Positions 6,201-13,623 of a stretch of 14,510 nucleotides of DNA are shown here, one piece after another (position 1 is the stretch's first letter; the number at the start of each line of letters is the position of its first letter). Position numbers and translations under genes: made by a program. This stretch comes from Candidatus Aminicenantota bacterium (GTDB taxonomy: Bacteria; Acidobacteriota; Aminicenantia; UBA2199). The notes under the pieces are model-generated. The model was given only the letters and a program-made list of their open reading frames with translations. It was not told the DNA's origin and made no database searches. The stretch lies in NCBI GenBank assembly GCA_029939015.1, contig JAOZTV010000041.1:1-14510 (forward strand). Direction: 5' to 3'.

Positions 6201-7587
6201 CCGACATCTTGATGAAACTGGTATTGTCAGAATAGGTGCGAGTATAAAACCTGGTGAAATTATTGTTGGTAAGGTATCTCCAAAAGGTGAAACACAATTA
6301 ACACCTGAGGAAAAATTACTAAGGGCAATCTTTGGTGAACAGGCTTCTGAAATTAGAGATACATCTTTATACTGTCCTCCTGGTGTACAGGGAACTGTTA
6401 TAGATGTTAAGGTATATACAAGAAGAGGTCTTGAAAAAGATGCAAGAGCAGTAGAAATTGATGAAAATGCTATTGCAAAAATGAAAAGAAATATAACTGA
6501 CGAAAGACGAATCTTAAACGATAATAAGATTGAAAAAGTTATAAATTTATTAGATGGTGAAAAGACATCTAAAGTTTTAAAATTAGATAGTAGTTCTCTT
6601 AAAAAAGGTGATGTATTTACAAAAAATTTCTTAAAAGAAATTACAGCAGCTAATCTTCCAATAGTTAAAAAATCTGTTGACAATAAACTTAAAGCAATAA
6701 TTGAAGACATTGAAGAGAAAACAAATCTTCATATAGATGCACTTGCAGTAGAAATGGAAGAGAAGATTGAGAATATGAAGAAGGGTGATGAATTTGCACC
6801 TGGAGTTATTAAAATAATTAAAGTTCTTGTAGCAATTAACAGAAAAATATCAGTTGGAGATAAGATGGCTGGGCGACACGGAAACAAGGGTGTTGTAGCT
6901 AAAATCTTACCTGAAGAGGATATGCCTTTTCTCGAAGATGGAACTGCCGTAGATGTAGTCCTTAATCCTCTTGGTGTACCATCAAGAATGAATGTTGGTC
7001 AAATATATGAATTAATTCTTGGTTGGGCAGGGAAGATACTGAATGTTCACTTTGAAGTACCTGTATTTGATTCAAATGCAGAAGAAATGGTTAAAAAGTA
7101 TATGTTAAAGGCTGGTCTTCCGGAAGACGGTAAGGTTGAGCTATTTGACGGTATTACAGGAAAGAAATTTAGTAATAATGTAACTGTCGGTTATATGTAT
7201 TTTCTCAAACTTGAACACATGGTTGATGATAAAATACATGCAAGGTCAACTGGACCATATTCTCTAATTACTCAACAACCACTAGGTGGTAAAGCACAAT
7301 TTGGTGGACAAAGAGTTGGAGAAATGGAAGTTTGGGCTTTTGAAGCTTATGGTGCCGCTTATTTATTACAGGAGATTTTAACTATTAAATCTGATAATAT
7401 AACAGGAAGGAATGAAATTTACTCAGCTATTGTAAAGGGAAATATGGAATTTAACCCTGGTTTACCTGAATCATTTAATGTTTTGATGAAAGAATTAAAA
7501 AGTCTTGCATTAAATGTTGAACTTATTAAAAAGGAAAAGAAAACCGAGGTAAGTACAATTGTAGAAAATTTAGAAAAATTAAAATGA
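3229..7587 (+). CDS. rpoB: RNA polymerase beta subunit with N-terminal eight-cysteine insert
   Basis: This 1452-residue catalytic subunit is about 110 residues longer than E. coli beta. It has GEIPYISDRATFIINGTER (188-206), RSPGVYF (214-220), the rifampicin pocket FFGTSQLSQFLDQ through HKRRISALGPGG (590-620), GRHGNKG (1215-1221) and the C-terminal GGKAQFGGQRVGEMEVWAFE (1353-1372). The E. coli D516, H526 and S531 equivalents are Asp, His and Ser, so a rifampicin-sensitive pocket is predicted. A coiled insertion before GRHGNKG (about 1080-1190) matches the Gram-negative type. Residues about 80-138 are an unusual insert with cysteines 81, 83, 96, 99, 115, 118, 129 and 132. E. coli has none there; its chain runs straight from the SYRLGEP equivalent to VQECQIRG (here EECLDKG). 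An AGGA (3220-3223) precedes ATG 3229. A 45-nt gap with a T tract separates it from rplL. Confidence 0.98.
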   Translation: MQKNRYIDRISFSDSESPIDIPDLLKVQKKSYKTFLQINEFPEKRKNIGIEAAFKSIFPITDFKETAIIDYDSFSIGDWSCKCGQLKGVEESKPYCAACGSVLNSEIKIGKDSVCPECITKDSVKNKICPKCGDKVRLKIKYSPEECLDKGFDYTIPLTVKLRLSLFDENKDGEKFIKDVKEQEMYFGEIPYISDRATFIINGTERAVVSQLQRSPGVYFLPGKSRGEYSAKIIPARGAWIEFEEKLNLLQLRLDKKTKRVNITTFLKAMGMFEDLDILKEFYTIYNAKVENGIFYIQNSRNLKDINVIKAVVDKDGKEILAANTKIKIKDVETMSKAGIEFVPVDIDMFDELHAADDYEEILRGNEIISAIQIRKLRKIDAEFTVFFPEGDGEEFGPMIAYTLRKDKKKRDIAISDKVVVQSDADADERVTKDQGDSFIEIFKKLRPGEPVTLEGSKKFFENMMADPRRYDLSSVGRLKLNIKLGRKEAYNEGVHVLTIEDMIDIVKYYMRLKYGTLVKGRKLTIDDIDHLANRRIRAVGELVENAFRIGLLRLEKIIKERITNSEDVSVMLPREFINAKPVFAAVKEFFGTSQLSQFLDQTNALAATTHKRRISALGPGGLNRERAGFEVRDVHSSHYGRVCPIETPEGPNIGLISSLTTYARVNDYGFLETPLRKVEDSRVINYFEIEHPGDSELTYKEIVKEDDLLKVIAKLKKAKKSLPLYHYHAFFLTAWEEEGLVIAQANAKLDKNGRFTANRVNVREGSNTFLSEPSQVNYIDISPKQLVSVSAALIPFLEHNDANRALMGSNMQRQAVPLINPEAPIVGTGMEHQLIKDGGMDIICKRSGIVMNADAERIIIKTDSENDKSDFSEINSDLYELKKFRRSNQNTLINQKPLVNIGDRVEAGQIICDGPASDQGELSLGRNIIAAFMPWRGYNYEDAIVLSEKLVKKSVYNSVYIVEESIEARETKLGKEDITRDIPGVSEHILRHLDETGIVRIGASIKPGEIIVGKVSPKGETQLTPEEKLLRAIFGEQASEIRDTSLYCPPGVQGTVIDVKVYTRRGLEKDARAVEIDENAIAKMKRNITDERRILNDNKIEKVINLLDGEKTSKVLKLDSSSLKKGDVFTKNFLKEITAANLPIVKKSVDNKLKAIIEDIEEKTNLHIDALAVEMEEKIENMKKGDEFAPGVIKIIKVLVAINRKISVGDKMAGRHGNKGVVAKILPEEDMPFLEDGTAVDVVLNPLGVPSRMNVGQIYELILGWAGKILNVHFEVPVFDSNAEEMVKKYMLKAGLPEDGKVELFDGITGKKFSNNVTVGYMYFLKLEHMVDDKIHARSTGPYSLITQQPLGGKAQFGGQRVGEMEVWAFEAYGAAYLLQEILTIKSDNITGRNEIYSAIVKGNMEFNPGLPESFNVLMKELKSLALNVELIKKEKKTEVSTIVENLEKLK
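3469..3624 (+). other. Predicted double zinc ribbon inserted in RpoB (RpoC ZBD-like)
   Basis: The span encodes RpoB residues 81-132. The first four cysteines have pattern CxCGxxKGx(7)CxxCG. The RpoC N terminus of the same window has CxCGxxKGx(7)CxxCG with identical spacing (cysteines 68, 70, 83, 86). Flanks also agree: Asp-aromatic-x before, and a hydrophobic residue after the KG. A second CxxC-x(10)-CxxCG pair follows at 115-132. The cysteines predict two zinc sites. By position in the E. coli fold the insert sits on the beta1/protrusion region. Zinc binding and the link to the RpoC domain are inferences. Confidence 0.75.
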
Positions 7588-7691
7588 TTTAGAGTTGAAA
7601 AAACCTAAATAATGAAAGTAAAACTTAACGATATATTTAATATTTTAAGCCCTTGTATGAGGTCTAAGTCCAATTAAGATAAGGAGTACAG
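7588..7691 (+). other. rpoB-rpoC spacer with a doubtful 21-codon frame
   Basis: This 104-nt spacer carries a short frame, ATG 7612 to TAA 7675-7677 (21 residues, starting MKVKLNDIFNIL). It ends just before the rpoC Shine-Dalgarno sequence. No ribosome binding site precedes its ATG. I see no terminator hairpin or convincing promoter, so rpoB and rpoC are probably co-transcribed. The frame may be chance; its NDIFNIL faintly recalls the EDIFNFF start of some RpoC proteins, but it is out of frame with rpoC and separated from it by stops. Confidence 0.4.
7681..7686 (+). promoter_or_regulatory. Ribosome binding site of rpoC
   Basis: AAGGAG five bases before ATG 7692 fixes the rpoC start there rather than at the later in-frame ATG at residue 13 (MDYDK), which has no such site. 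It is among the best Shine-Dalgarno matches in the window. Confidence 0.8.
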
Positions 7692-10600
7692 ATGTATAGA
7701 AAAAATAAGTCAAAAGAATTAAATACTATGGATTATGATAAACTGAGAATTAGTTTAGCATCTCCTGAAATAATTACTTCATGGTCGTCTGGTGAAGTTA
7801 CAAAACCTGAAACTATAAACTATAGAACTTTTAAGCCAGAAAGAGATGGCTTGTTTTGTGCTAAGATATTTGGTCCAACACAGGATTTCAGATGTCTATG
7901 TGGAAAATATAAAGGTTTGAAATATAAGGGTATTGTTTGTGAAAAATGTGGTGTTGAAGTTACTCTGGCTTCTGTACGTAGAGAAAGAATGGGGCATATT
8001 AAGCTAAATTCAAAAGTTGCTCATATTTGGTTTTTTAAAGGAATTCCAACAAGAATTGGAGTTATATTAGAAATTCCTGCAAAAGTACTTGAGAATATTA
8101 TATATTTTGAAAATTATGTAGTAATAGATCCAAAAAACATTCCTGACCTTAAATTTAAACAGCATTTAACAGAAGAAGAATATCATGACTATATTGAAAG
8201 ATTTGGTGTTGATTCATTCAGAGCTGAAATGGGAGCCGAGGCAGTTTATGAACTTTTAAAAAGAATTAATCTTGAAGCAGATGTTGCTGATTTAAAATCA
8301 AAATTGAAAGTTGAAAAATCTATACAGAGAAAAAAGAGTTATTCAAGAAGATTAAAAATGATGGAGGAATTTTATCATTCAAGTAATAAACCTGAATGGA
8401 TGATTATGGATACAATTCCTGTCTTACCTCCTGACCTGAGACCTCTTGTCAGGCTTGACGGTGGAAGGTTTGCTTCATCAGATCTTAATGATTTATATAG
8501 AAGGGTTATAAATAGAAATAATAGGTTAAAAAGATTGCTTGATCTTAAAGCACCTGATTTAATAATAAAGAATGAAAAAAGAATGCTTCAGGAATCAGTT
8601 GATGCATTATTTGATAATCAGAAAAGAAATAAGAGTTATATGAGTAGTCAGAAAAGACCTTTAAAATCATTATCAGATTCATTAAAGGGTAAGCAGGGTC
8701 GTTTTAGACAGAATTTACTTGGAAAACGTGTTGATTACTCTGGAAGATCAGTTATTGTAGTTGACCCAAAATTAAAATTGAATCAATGTGGATTACCTAA
8801 GAAAATGGCTTTGGAATTATTTAAACCATTTATTTATAATAAATTAGAAAAGAAAGGTATGGTTACAACACTTCGTGTAGCTAGAACCTGGGTAGAAGAA
8901 AATAGAGAAGAAATTTGGGATGCACTTGCAGAAGTTGTTGGAGAACACACAGTTATGTTAAATAGAGCTCCAACACTTCATAGATTGGGAATTCAAAGTT
9001 TTGAGCCTATGCTTGTTGAAGGAAATGCAATAACTCTGCATCCGATGGTTTGCCCAGCCTTTAATGCTGATTTTGACGGTGACCAGATGGCAGTACATAT
9101 TCCGCTCTCTCTTGAAGCTCAGGCTGAATCAAGAATTCTAATGCTTTCAACGAATAATATTCTCTCACCATCAAATGGAAGACCTCTTGCTGTTCCTACG
9201 CAGGATATGATTTTAGGCTTTTATTATCTTACATTTACTAAAAAAAATTTAAAGGGTGAAAACCGTTTCTTTAGTTCTTTTAAAGATGTTTTGCTTGCTT
9301 TAGAAGATGGTATGATTGATATTAATGCAAAAATAAATGTTAGATATGTTGGTAAATTGATTAATCTTGATGCTTATGAACTGGATAATCAGGATGTTTT
9401 AAACTGTCCTATTACTGATGTAAAAGACAGTGATAACAGACTCCTTGTTACAACTGCCGGTAGAGTTATTTTTAATGAATTAACACCTGACAGTATTCCT
9501 TATGTAAACGGTATAATAAAGAAGAAAGGTATTCAAAATCTTGTTTATTTTATTTATCTTAATTTGGGATTTGGACCAACAGTTGAAACGCTTGATAAAT
9601 TAAAAGAGGCTGGTTTTGAATATGCAACATTAGCTGGATTTACAATAGGTATTTCTGACCTTGTTGTCCCGGAAGAAAAAGTTGATATTTTACGTGAAAC
9701 AGAAAAGAAACTTGAAGAAGTTGAAGCAGATTATAGTGCAGGTAATCTTCAGAAGAGTGAAAGATATAATAAAATTATTGAAATGTGGTCTAAGGCTACA
9801 AGAGATGTTCAGAAGAAGATGTTTGAAAAAATGGAAAAAATGAGTTATGAGGGTGACACTATTAACCCACTCTTTGTTATGTCAGATTCTGGTGCGAGAG
9901 GCAGTCAGGATCAGTTAAAACAACTTGCTGGAATGAGGGGCTTGATGGCAAAACCATCAGGTGAGATTCTTGAAACACCAATTACTGCGAATTTTAAAGA
10001 AGGTCTGTCTGTTTTACAGTATTTTATCTCTACTCATGGTGCAAGAAAAGGTTTGGCTGATACAGCACTTAAAACAGCTGATGCTGGTTATTTAACCAGG
10101 AAACTTGTTGATGCTGCAGTTGAAGTAATTGTAAAACAAAATGATTGCGGTACTATTAATGGTCTTATTGTTGAGGCAATTGTTGAAAATGGGAAAGAGA
10201 TTGAACCTCTTATTGACAGATTAGTTGGTAGAACGGCAAATGAGGATATTGTTGATCCTAACTCACCTGATCATATTATTTTTGAAGAGGGTAATATTAT
10301 TGATGAATATAAGGCAAAGGAAATAGTTGATGCAGGTATATTAAAAGTTAAGATTAGGTCTGCTTTAACTTGTGAGACAAGAGCCGGTGTTTGTCAAAAA
10401 TGTTATGGTAGAAATTTGTCAACTGGTAAACTTATTGACCTTGGAGAAGCTGTTGGTGTTATTGCTGCTCAATCTATTGGTGAACCTGGTACACAGCTTA
10501 CAATGAGAACTTTCCATATTGGTGGAGTTGCCTCAGGTGCTGAAAGTCAGACTAAATTATATACTTCATACGAAGGTAAGGTGTCTTATACAGGTTTAGA

Positions 10601-11846
10601 TTTTATTAAAGATAGAAATGGCGAATTAATTACAATGAATAGAACTGGAGTAATTCAGGTATCAGATATGAATGGACGTGAAAGAGCACTATATCCTGTT
10701 GCCTATGGTTCAAATTTAATGGTAAAAGATGGAGCACTTGTTAAAAAAGGCGATTTATTAGTTCAATGGGATTCCTTTGCAAACTCAATACTTGCAAGTG
10801 AAAGTGGTATTATTGAAATTAGAGATTTACAGGAATCTATATCATTTATTGAAGATAGAGATGAACAGACTAAGAAAATCACAAGAATAATTATTGATGT
10901 TAAAGATGAAAAATTGAGGGATGAGATACAGCCTCATATTTTGATTAGAGATAAAAAGACCAATAAGAAGAAAAAGAAATATTTATTACCTGTTAATGCT
11001 CATCTTTCTGAAATTAGAGACGGTGATGAAGTTAAGGCTGGTGATGTTCTTGCCAAGATACCATCTGAATTTGCAAAGACAAAGGATATTACCGGTGGTT
11101 TGCCAAGAGTTACTGAACTTTTTGAAGCAAGAAAACCAAAAATCCCTGCTAAGATGGCACAGATTGATGGTATTGTTGAATTTGGTAAATTACAAAAAGG
11201 TTCACAAAAACTTTTGATAAGACCTGTTGATGAACTTGTAAAACCCGATGAGCATAATATCCCAAGAGGTGCCCATATCATTGTTGGTGATGGAGACAGG
11301 ATACAGGCAGGAACACCATTAACTGATGGACCTTTGAACCCTGCTGATATTTTAAATGTTCTTGGTGAGAAAAAACTTGCGGCATATCTTTTAAAAGAGG
11401 TACAGGAAGTTTATAGACTACAGGGTGTTGAAATAAACGATAAACATATTGAAATAATAATAAGACAGATGATTAAATGGAGACGAATTGAATCTTCGGG
11501 TGATACTAGTTTTATTCCTGATGAAGTAATTGAAAAATGGAGATTTGAAGAAGAAAATAATAAGGTTAGAGACGAAGGTGGAATACCGGCAAGAGCAAAA
11601 CCTGCATTATTGCCAATTTCAAGAGCTGCTCTGGCTTATGATAGTTTTATTTCTGCAGCTGCATTCCAGGAAACAACAAGAGTCTTAACTAATGCTGCAA
11701 TAGCTGGTAAAGAAGATACTCTAGTTGGTATTAAAGAAAATGTTACAATGGGAAGACTAATACCTTCAGGTACTGGATATCAGTATTATAGCGAACTTGA
11801 AAAGAATAAATTTACTGAAATAATTAAACAAGGTGAAGTAGACTAA
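7692..11846 (+). CDS. rpoC: RNA polymerase beta' subunit
   Basis: This 1384-residue subunit holds the active-site metal. Domains in order: N-terminal zinc-binding domain with C68, C70, C83 and C86; clamp region with GHIKLNSKVAHIWFFKGIP; lid and rudder region; catalytic NADFDGDQMAVH with the three Mg-binding aspartates D460, D462 and D464; second zinc site C819, C894, C901 and C904; bridge helix/trigger loop GEAVGVIAAQSIGEPGTQLTMRTFH (918-942). A large insertion (about 945-1130) separates the trigger-loop halves before DITGGLPRV (1132-1140), as in E. coli. The length is close to E. coli (1407). The N-terminal region resembles the FCB-type start. No key residue is missing. The stop TAA is followed closely by a response-regulator gene instead of rpsL. 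Confidence 0.98.
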   Translation: MYRKNKSKELNTMDYDKLRISLASPEIITSWSSGEVTKPETINYRTFKPERDGLFCAKIFGPTQDFRCLCGKYKGLKYKGIVCEKCGVEVTLASVRRERMGHIKLNSKVAHIWFFKGIPTRIGVILEIPAKVLENIIYFENYVVIDPKNIPDLKFKQHLTEEEYHDYIERFGVDSFRAEMGAEAVYELLKRINLEADVADLKSKLKVEKSIQRKKSYSRRLKMMEEFYHSSNKPEWMIMDTIPVLPPDLRPLVRLDGGRFASSDLNDLYRRVINRNNRLKRLLDLKAPDLIIKNEKRMLQESVDALFDNQKRNKSYMSSQKRPLKSLSDSLKGKQGRFRQNLLGKRVDYSGRSVIVVDPKLKLNQCGLPKKMALELFKPFIYNKLEKKGMVTTLRVARTWVEENREEIWDALAEVVGEHTVMLNRAPTLHRLGIQSFEPMLVEGNAITLHPMVCPAFNADFDGDQMAVHIPLSLEAQAESRILMLSTNNILSPSNGRPLAVPTQDMILGFYYLTFTKKNLKGENRFFSSFKDVLLALEDGMIDINAKINVRYVGKLINLDAYELDNQDVLNCPITDVKDSDNRLLVTTAGRVIFNELTPDSIPYVNGIIKKKGIQNLVYFIYLNLGFGPTVETLDKLKEAGFEYATLAGFTIGISDLVVPEEKVDILRETEKKLEEVEADYSAGNLQKSERYNKIIEMWSKATRDVQKKMFEKMEKMSYEGDTINPLFVMSDSGARGSQDQLKQLAGMRGLMAKPSGEILETPITANFKEGLSVLQYFISTHGARKGLADTALKTADAGYLTRKLVDAAVEVIVKQNDCGTINGLIVEAIVENGKEIEPLIDRLVGRTANEDIVDPNSPDHIIFEEGNIIDEYKAKEIVDAGILKVKIRSALTCETRAGVCQKCYGRNLSTGKLIDLGEAVGVIAAQSIGEPGTQLTMRTFHIGGVASGAESQTKLYTSYEGKVSYTGLDFIKDRNGELITMNRTGVIQVSDMNGRERALYPVAYGSNLMVKDGALVKKGDLLVQWDSFANSILASESGIIEIRDLQESISFIEDRDEQTKKITRIIIDVKDEKLRDEIQPHILIRDKKTNKKKKKYLLPVNAHLSEIRDGDEVKAGDVLAKIPSEFAKTKDITGGLPRVTELFEARKPKIPAKMAQIDGIVEFGKLQKGSQKLLIRPVDELVKPDEHNIPRGAHIIVGDGDRIQAGTPLTDGPLNPADILNVLGEKKLAAYLLKEVQEVYRLQGVEINDKHIEIIIRQMIKWRRIESSGDTSFIPDEVIEKWRFEEENNKVRDEGGIPARAKPALLPISRAALAYDSFISAAAFQETTRVLTNAAIAGKEDTLVGIKENVTMGRLIPSGTGYQYYSELEKNKFTEIIKQGEVD

Positions 11847-11858
11847 TAGTGAATTAGG

Positions 11859-12242
11859 GTGAAAAAGAAAATACTTGTTATTGATGATTCACCAACCTTA
11901 AGAAAAATATTAGATTTTTATTTAAAAAAAAACAATTATCTTGTAGAATTGGCAAATAACGGTAAAATTGGTTTAGCTCTCATGGAAAAAGAGAGCTTTG
12001 ACCTGATTATATTAGATATGCAAATGCCTGTGATGTCAGGCAAAGAAGTTTTAATAAATATGAAAGAAAAAAACATTAAAACTCCATTGCTAATACTTAG
12101 TGCTGAAAAAAAAGAAGAAACTATAGAAATGGGCTTAGAATTAGGAGCCCTTTTTTATATGACAAAACCATTCAAGCCTAACGATATTGTAGAAAAAATA
12201 AAAATAGTATTTGATAAAATTAATAAAACAACCGAAATATAG
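11859..12242 (+). CDS. Stand-alone response-regulator receiver (CheY-like)
   Basis: This 127-residue protein is a single receiver domain with no output domain. Acidic pocket D9/D10, phospho-acceptor D53 in LIILDMQMPVMSG (49-61), S81 (switch Ser/Thr position), Y100 and K103 in the KPF motif are all present, so it should be phosphorylated by a histidine kinase and act by protein contact. The start is GTG 11859: an in-frame TGA lies three codons upstream (11850-11852), and the conserved ILVIDDS follows at once. AGG abuts the start without proper spacing, so it may depend on coupling from the rpoC stop 12 nt upstream. No kinase or chemotaxis gene is nearby, so the pathway is unknown. The same-strand placement suggests transcription with rpoC. 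Confidence 0.93.
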   Translation: MKKKILVIDDSPTLRKILDFYLKKNNYLVELANNGKIGLALMEKESFDLIILDMQMPVMSGKEVLINMKEKNIKTPLLILSAEKKEETIEMGLELGALFYMTKPFKPNDIVEKIKIVFDKINKTTEI

Positions 12243-12300
12243 GTTTATTAAAAAGCATTTCAATCGCTTTGCTTGTTAAAACGAACATATTGGACATTTC

Positions 12301-12326
12301 GCTATAAATTTGATGAAAATTTTAGC
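12301..12326. repeat. AT-rich inverted repeat upstream of arginine deiminase
   Basis: GCTA-T-AAATTT (12301-12311) pairs with AAATTTTAGC (12317-12326): ten base pairs with one bulged T and loop GATGA. No T tract follows, so it is a poor terminator. It lies about 59 bp upstream of the predicted deiminase transcription start and could be an operator. In such AT-rich DNA it could also be chance. Confidence 0.35.
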
Positions 12327-12337
12327 TTAAAAAATCA

Positions 12338-12366
12338 TTGCAGTATCTATTCAAATTATGTATAAT
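12338..12366 (+). promoter_or_regulatory. Sigma70-like promoter of arginine deiminase
   Basis: A perfect -10 box TATAAT (12361-12366) lies 17 bases after TTGCAG (12338-12343), a -35 that keeps the TTG. The -10 overlaps the region just after an alternative ATG at 12358. A start about seven bases downstream falls near 12373, which is itself an ATG. This predicts a leaderless or nearly leaderless message and favours ATG 12373 as the true start. Confidence 0.5.
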
Positions 12367-12372
12367 CAATTT

Positions 12373-13623
12373 ATGAAATACAATATAAATGTTACAAGTG
12401 AAATCGGCAAACTAAATGCTGTTATACTACATTCTCCAGGAAAAGAAGTTGAGAATATGACACCGGAAAATGCAGAGAAGGCTCTTTATAGTGATATACT
12501 AAACCTTGCTGTTGCAAAAAAAGAATATGACCAATTAGATGGAGTTTTATCAAAAATCACAAAAACATTTCAACTAACTGATTTATTAAAAGATGTATTG
12601 AAAAATGAAAAAGTAAAAAACACTTTTATAAATAAATTATGTGATAATGAGAGCCAATACAAGATTAAAGAAAAACTAATCTCATTGGAATACAAAGACT
12701 TAGCATCTGAATTAATAACAGGTATATTTATGGAAAAAGACAATCTATCGAAGTTTTTAAGTTCAGATAGGTACTCCTTACCCCCATTGCATAATTTTTT
12801 CTTTACGCGTGATGCATCTATGTCTATAAATCAGGAAGTTTTGATAGGTCGAATGGCAAATAAGGTAAGACGTAGAGAGGCATTGATAATGGAAACAATT
12901 TTTGATTTTCATCCGGCCTTTAATGCTGTAACTGTCAATCCCTTAAATAATTGTTGTGAGGATAGTAAGATAACAATAGAAGGCGGTGATGTTTTAATTG
13001 CCCGTGAAGACATATTATTAATTGGCATTGGAGCAAGAACATCTGCCCAAGGCGTTGATTTTTTAATTGATAAATATAAAAGAGAAAAAAAGAATATGAA
13101 TATTATCATTCAGGAAATTCCGGAAAAGCCTGAATCATTTATTCATCTTGATATGGTTTTTACCATATTGGACAGGGATACATGTATGGTTTATGAACCT
13201 TTAATACTGAAAACCAATAGATTTGCAACTGTACATATTTCAATAGAAAATGGAATTGTTAATTTTATAAGAGAAGAAAAAGATCTTCTTTTAGTATTAA
13301 AAAAATTGGGAATGGATTTAAAACCAGTCCTATGTGGTGGAAATACAGACCAATGGATTCAGGAGAGAGAACAATGGCATAGCGGTGCAAATTTTTTCGC
13401 AATTGCTCCCGGCAAAGTTTTAGGATATGGACGAAACCAAAACACAATAGATGCCTTAAACAAAGAAGGATATGAAATAATTAAGGCTAAAGAAATTATC
13501 GAAGGGAAAAAAGATATTAATTCTTATGAAAGAGCAGTCATAACTATCAATGGTTCTGAATTAGCAAGAGGTGGTGGTGGTTGTAGATGTATGACAATGC
13601 CTATAAACAGGGATAGTGTTTAA
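12373..13623 (+). CDS. arcA: Arginine deiminase
   Basis: This 416-residue cytosolic enzyme is predicted to hydrolyse L-arginine to L-citrulline and ammonia. Amidinotransferase-fold motifs occur in order: SEIGKLNAVILHSPGKEVE near the N terminus (substrate-loop region), FFFTRDASM with catalytic D147, EGGD with E203, HLDMVFTILD with H258 and D260, and the C-terminal GGGGCRCMTMP with nucleophile C406. All catalytic residues are present and the length is normal. ATG 12358 is possible and would add five residues, but a TATAAT lies right after it and the conserved region begins close to 12373. Neither start has a Shine-Dalgarno sequence. No ornithine carbamoyltransferase, carbamate kinase or antiporter is visible nearby, so the classic arc operon is not seen here. 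A role in arginine catabolism for energy or nitrogen is inferred. A related guanidino-modifying enzyme is less likely. Confidence 0.93.
   Translation: MKYNINVTSEIGKLNAVILHSPGKEVENMTPENAEKALYSDILNLAVAKKEYDQLDGVLSKITKTFQLTDLLKDVLKNEKVKNTFINKLCDNESQYKIKEKLISLEYKDLASELITGIFMEKDNLSKFLSSDRYSLPPLHNFFFTRDASMSINQEVLIGRMANKVRRREALIMETIFDFHPAFNAVTVNPLNNCCEDSKITIEGGDVLIAREDILLIGIGARTSAQGVDFLIDKYKREKKNMNIIIQEIPEKPESFIHLDMVFTILDRDTCMVYEPLILKTNRFATVHISIENGIVNFIREEKDLLLVLKKLGMDLKPVLCGGNTDQWIQEREQWHSGANFFAIAPGKVLGYGRNQNTIDALNKEGYEIIKAKEIIEGKKDINSYERAVITINGSELARGGGGCRCMTMPINRDSV

Noticed and set aside
6108..6710. 200-codon minus-strand open frame inside rpoB
   Set aside because: It is antisense to a highly conserved coding region, has no recognisable motifs and reflects AT-rich codon use on the opposite strand. 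The other minus-strand frames fail for the same reason.
9661..9843. Plus-strand 60-codon frame within rpoC
   Set aside because: It is an out-of-frame, lysine-rich shadow of the rpoC coding sequence with no ribosome binding site or family signature.
12252..12270. AAAGC/GCTTT hairpin after the response regulator as a terminator
   Set aside because: It has only five pairs with a 9-nt loop and no following T tract, so it is not convincing.
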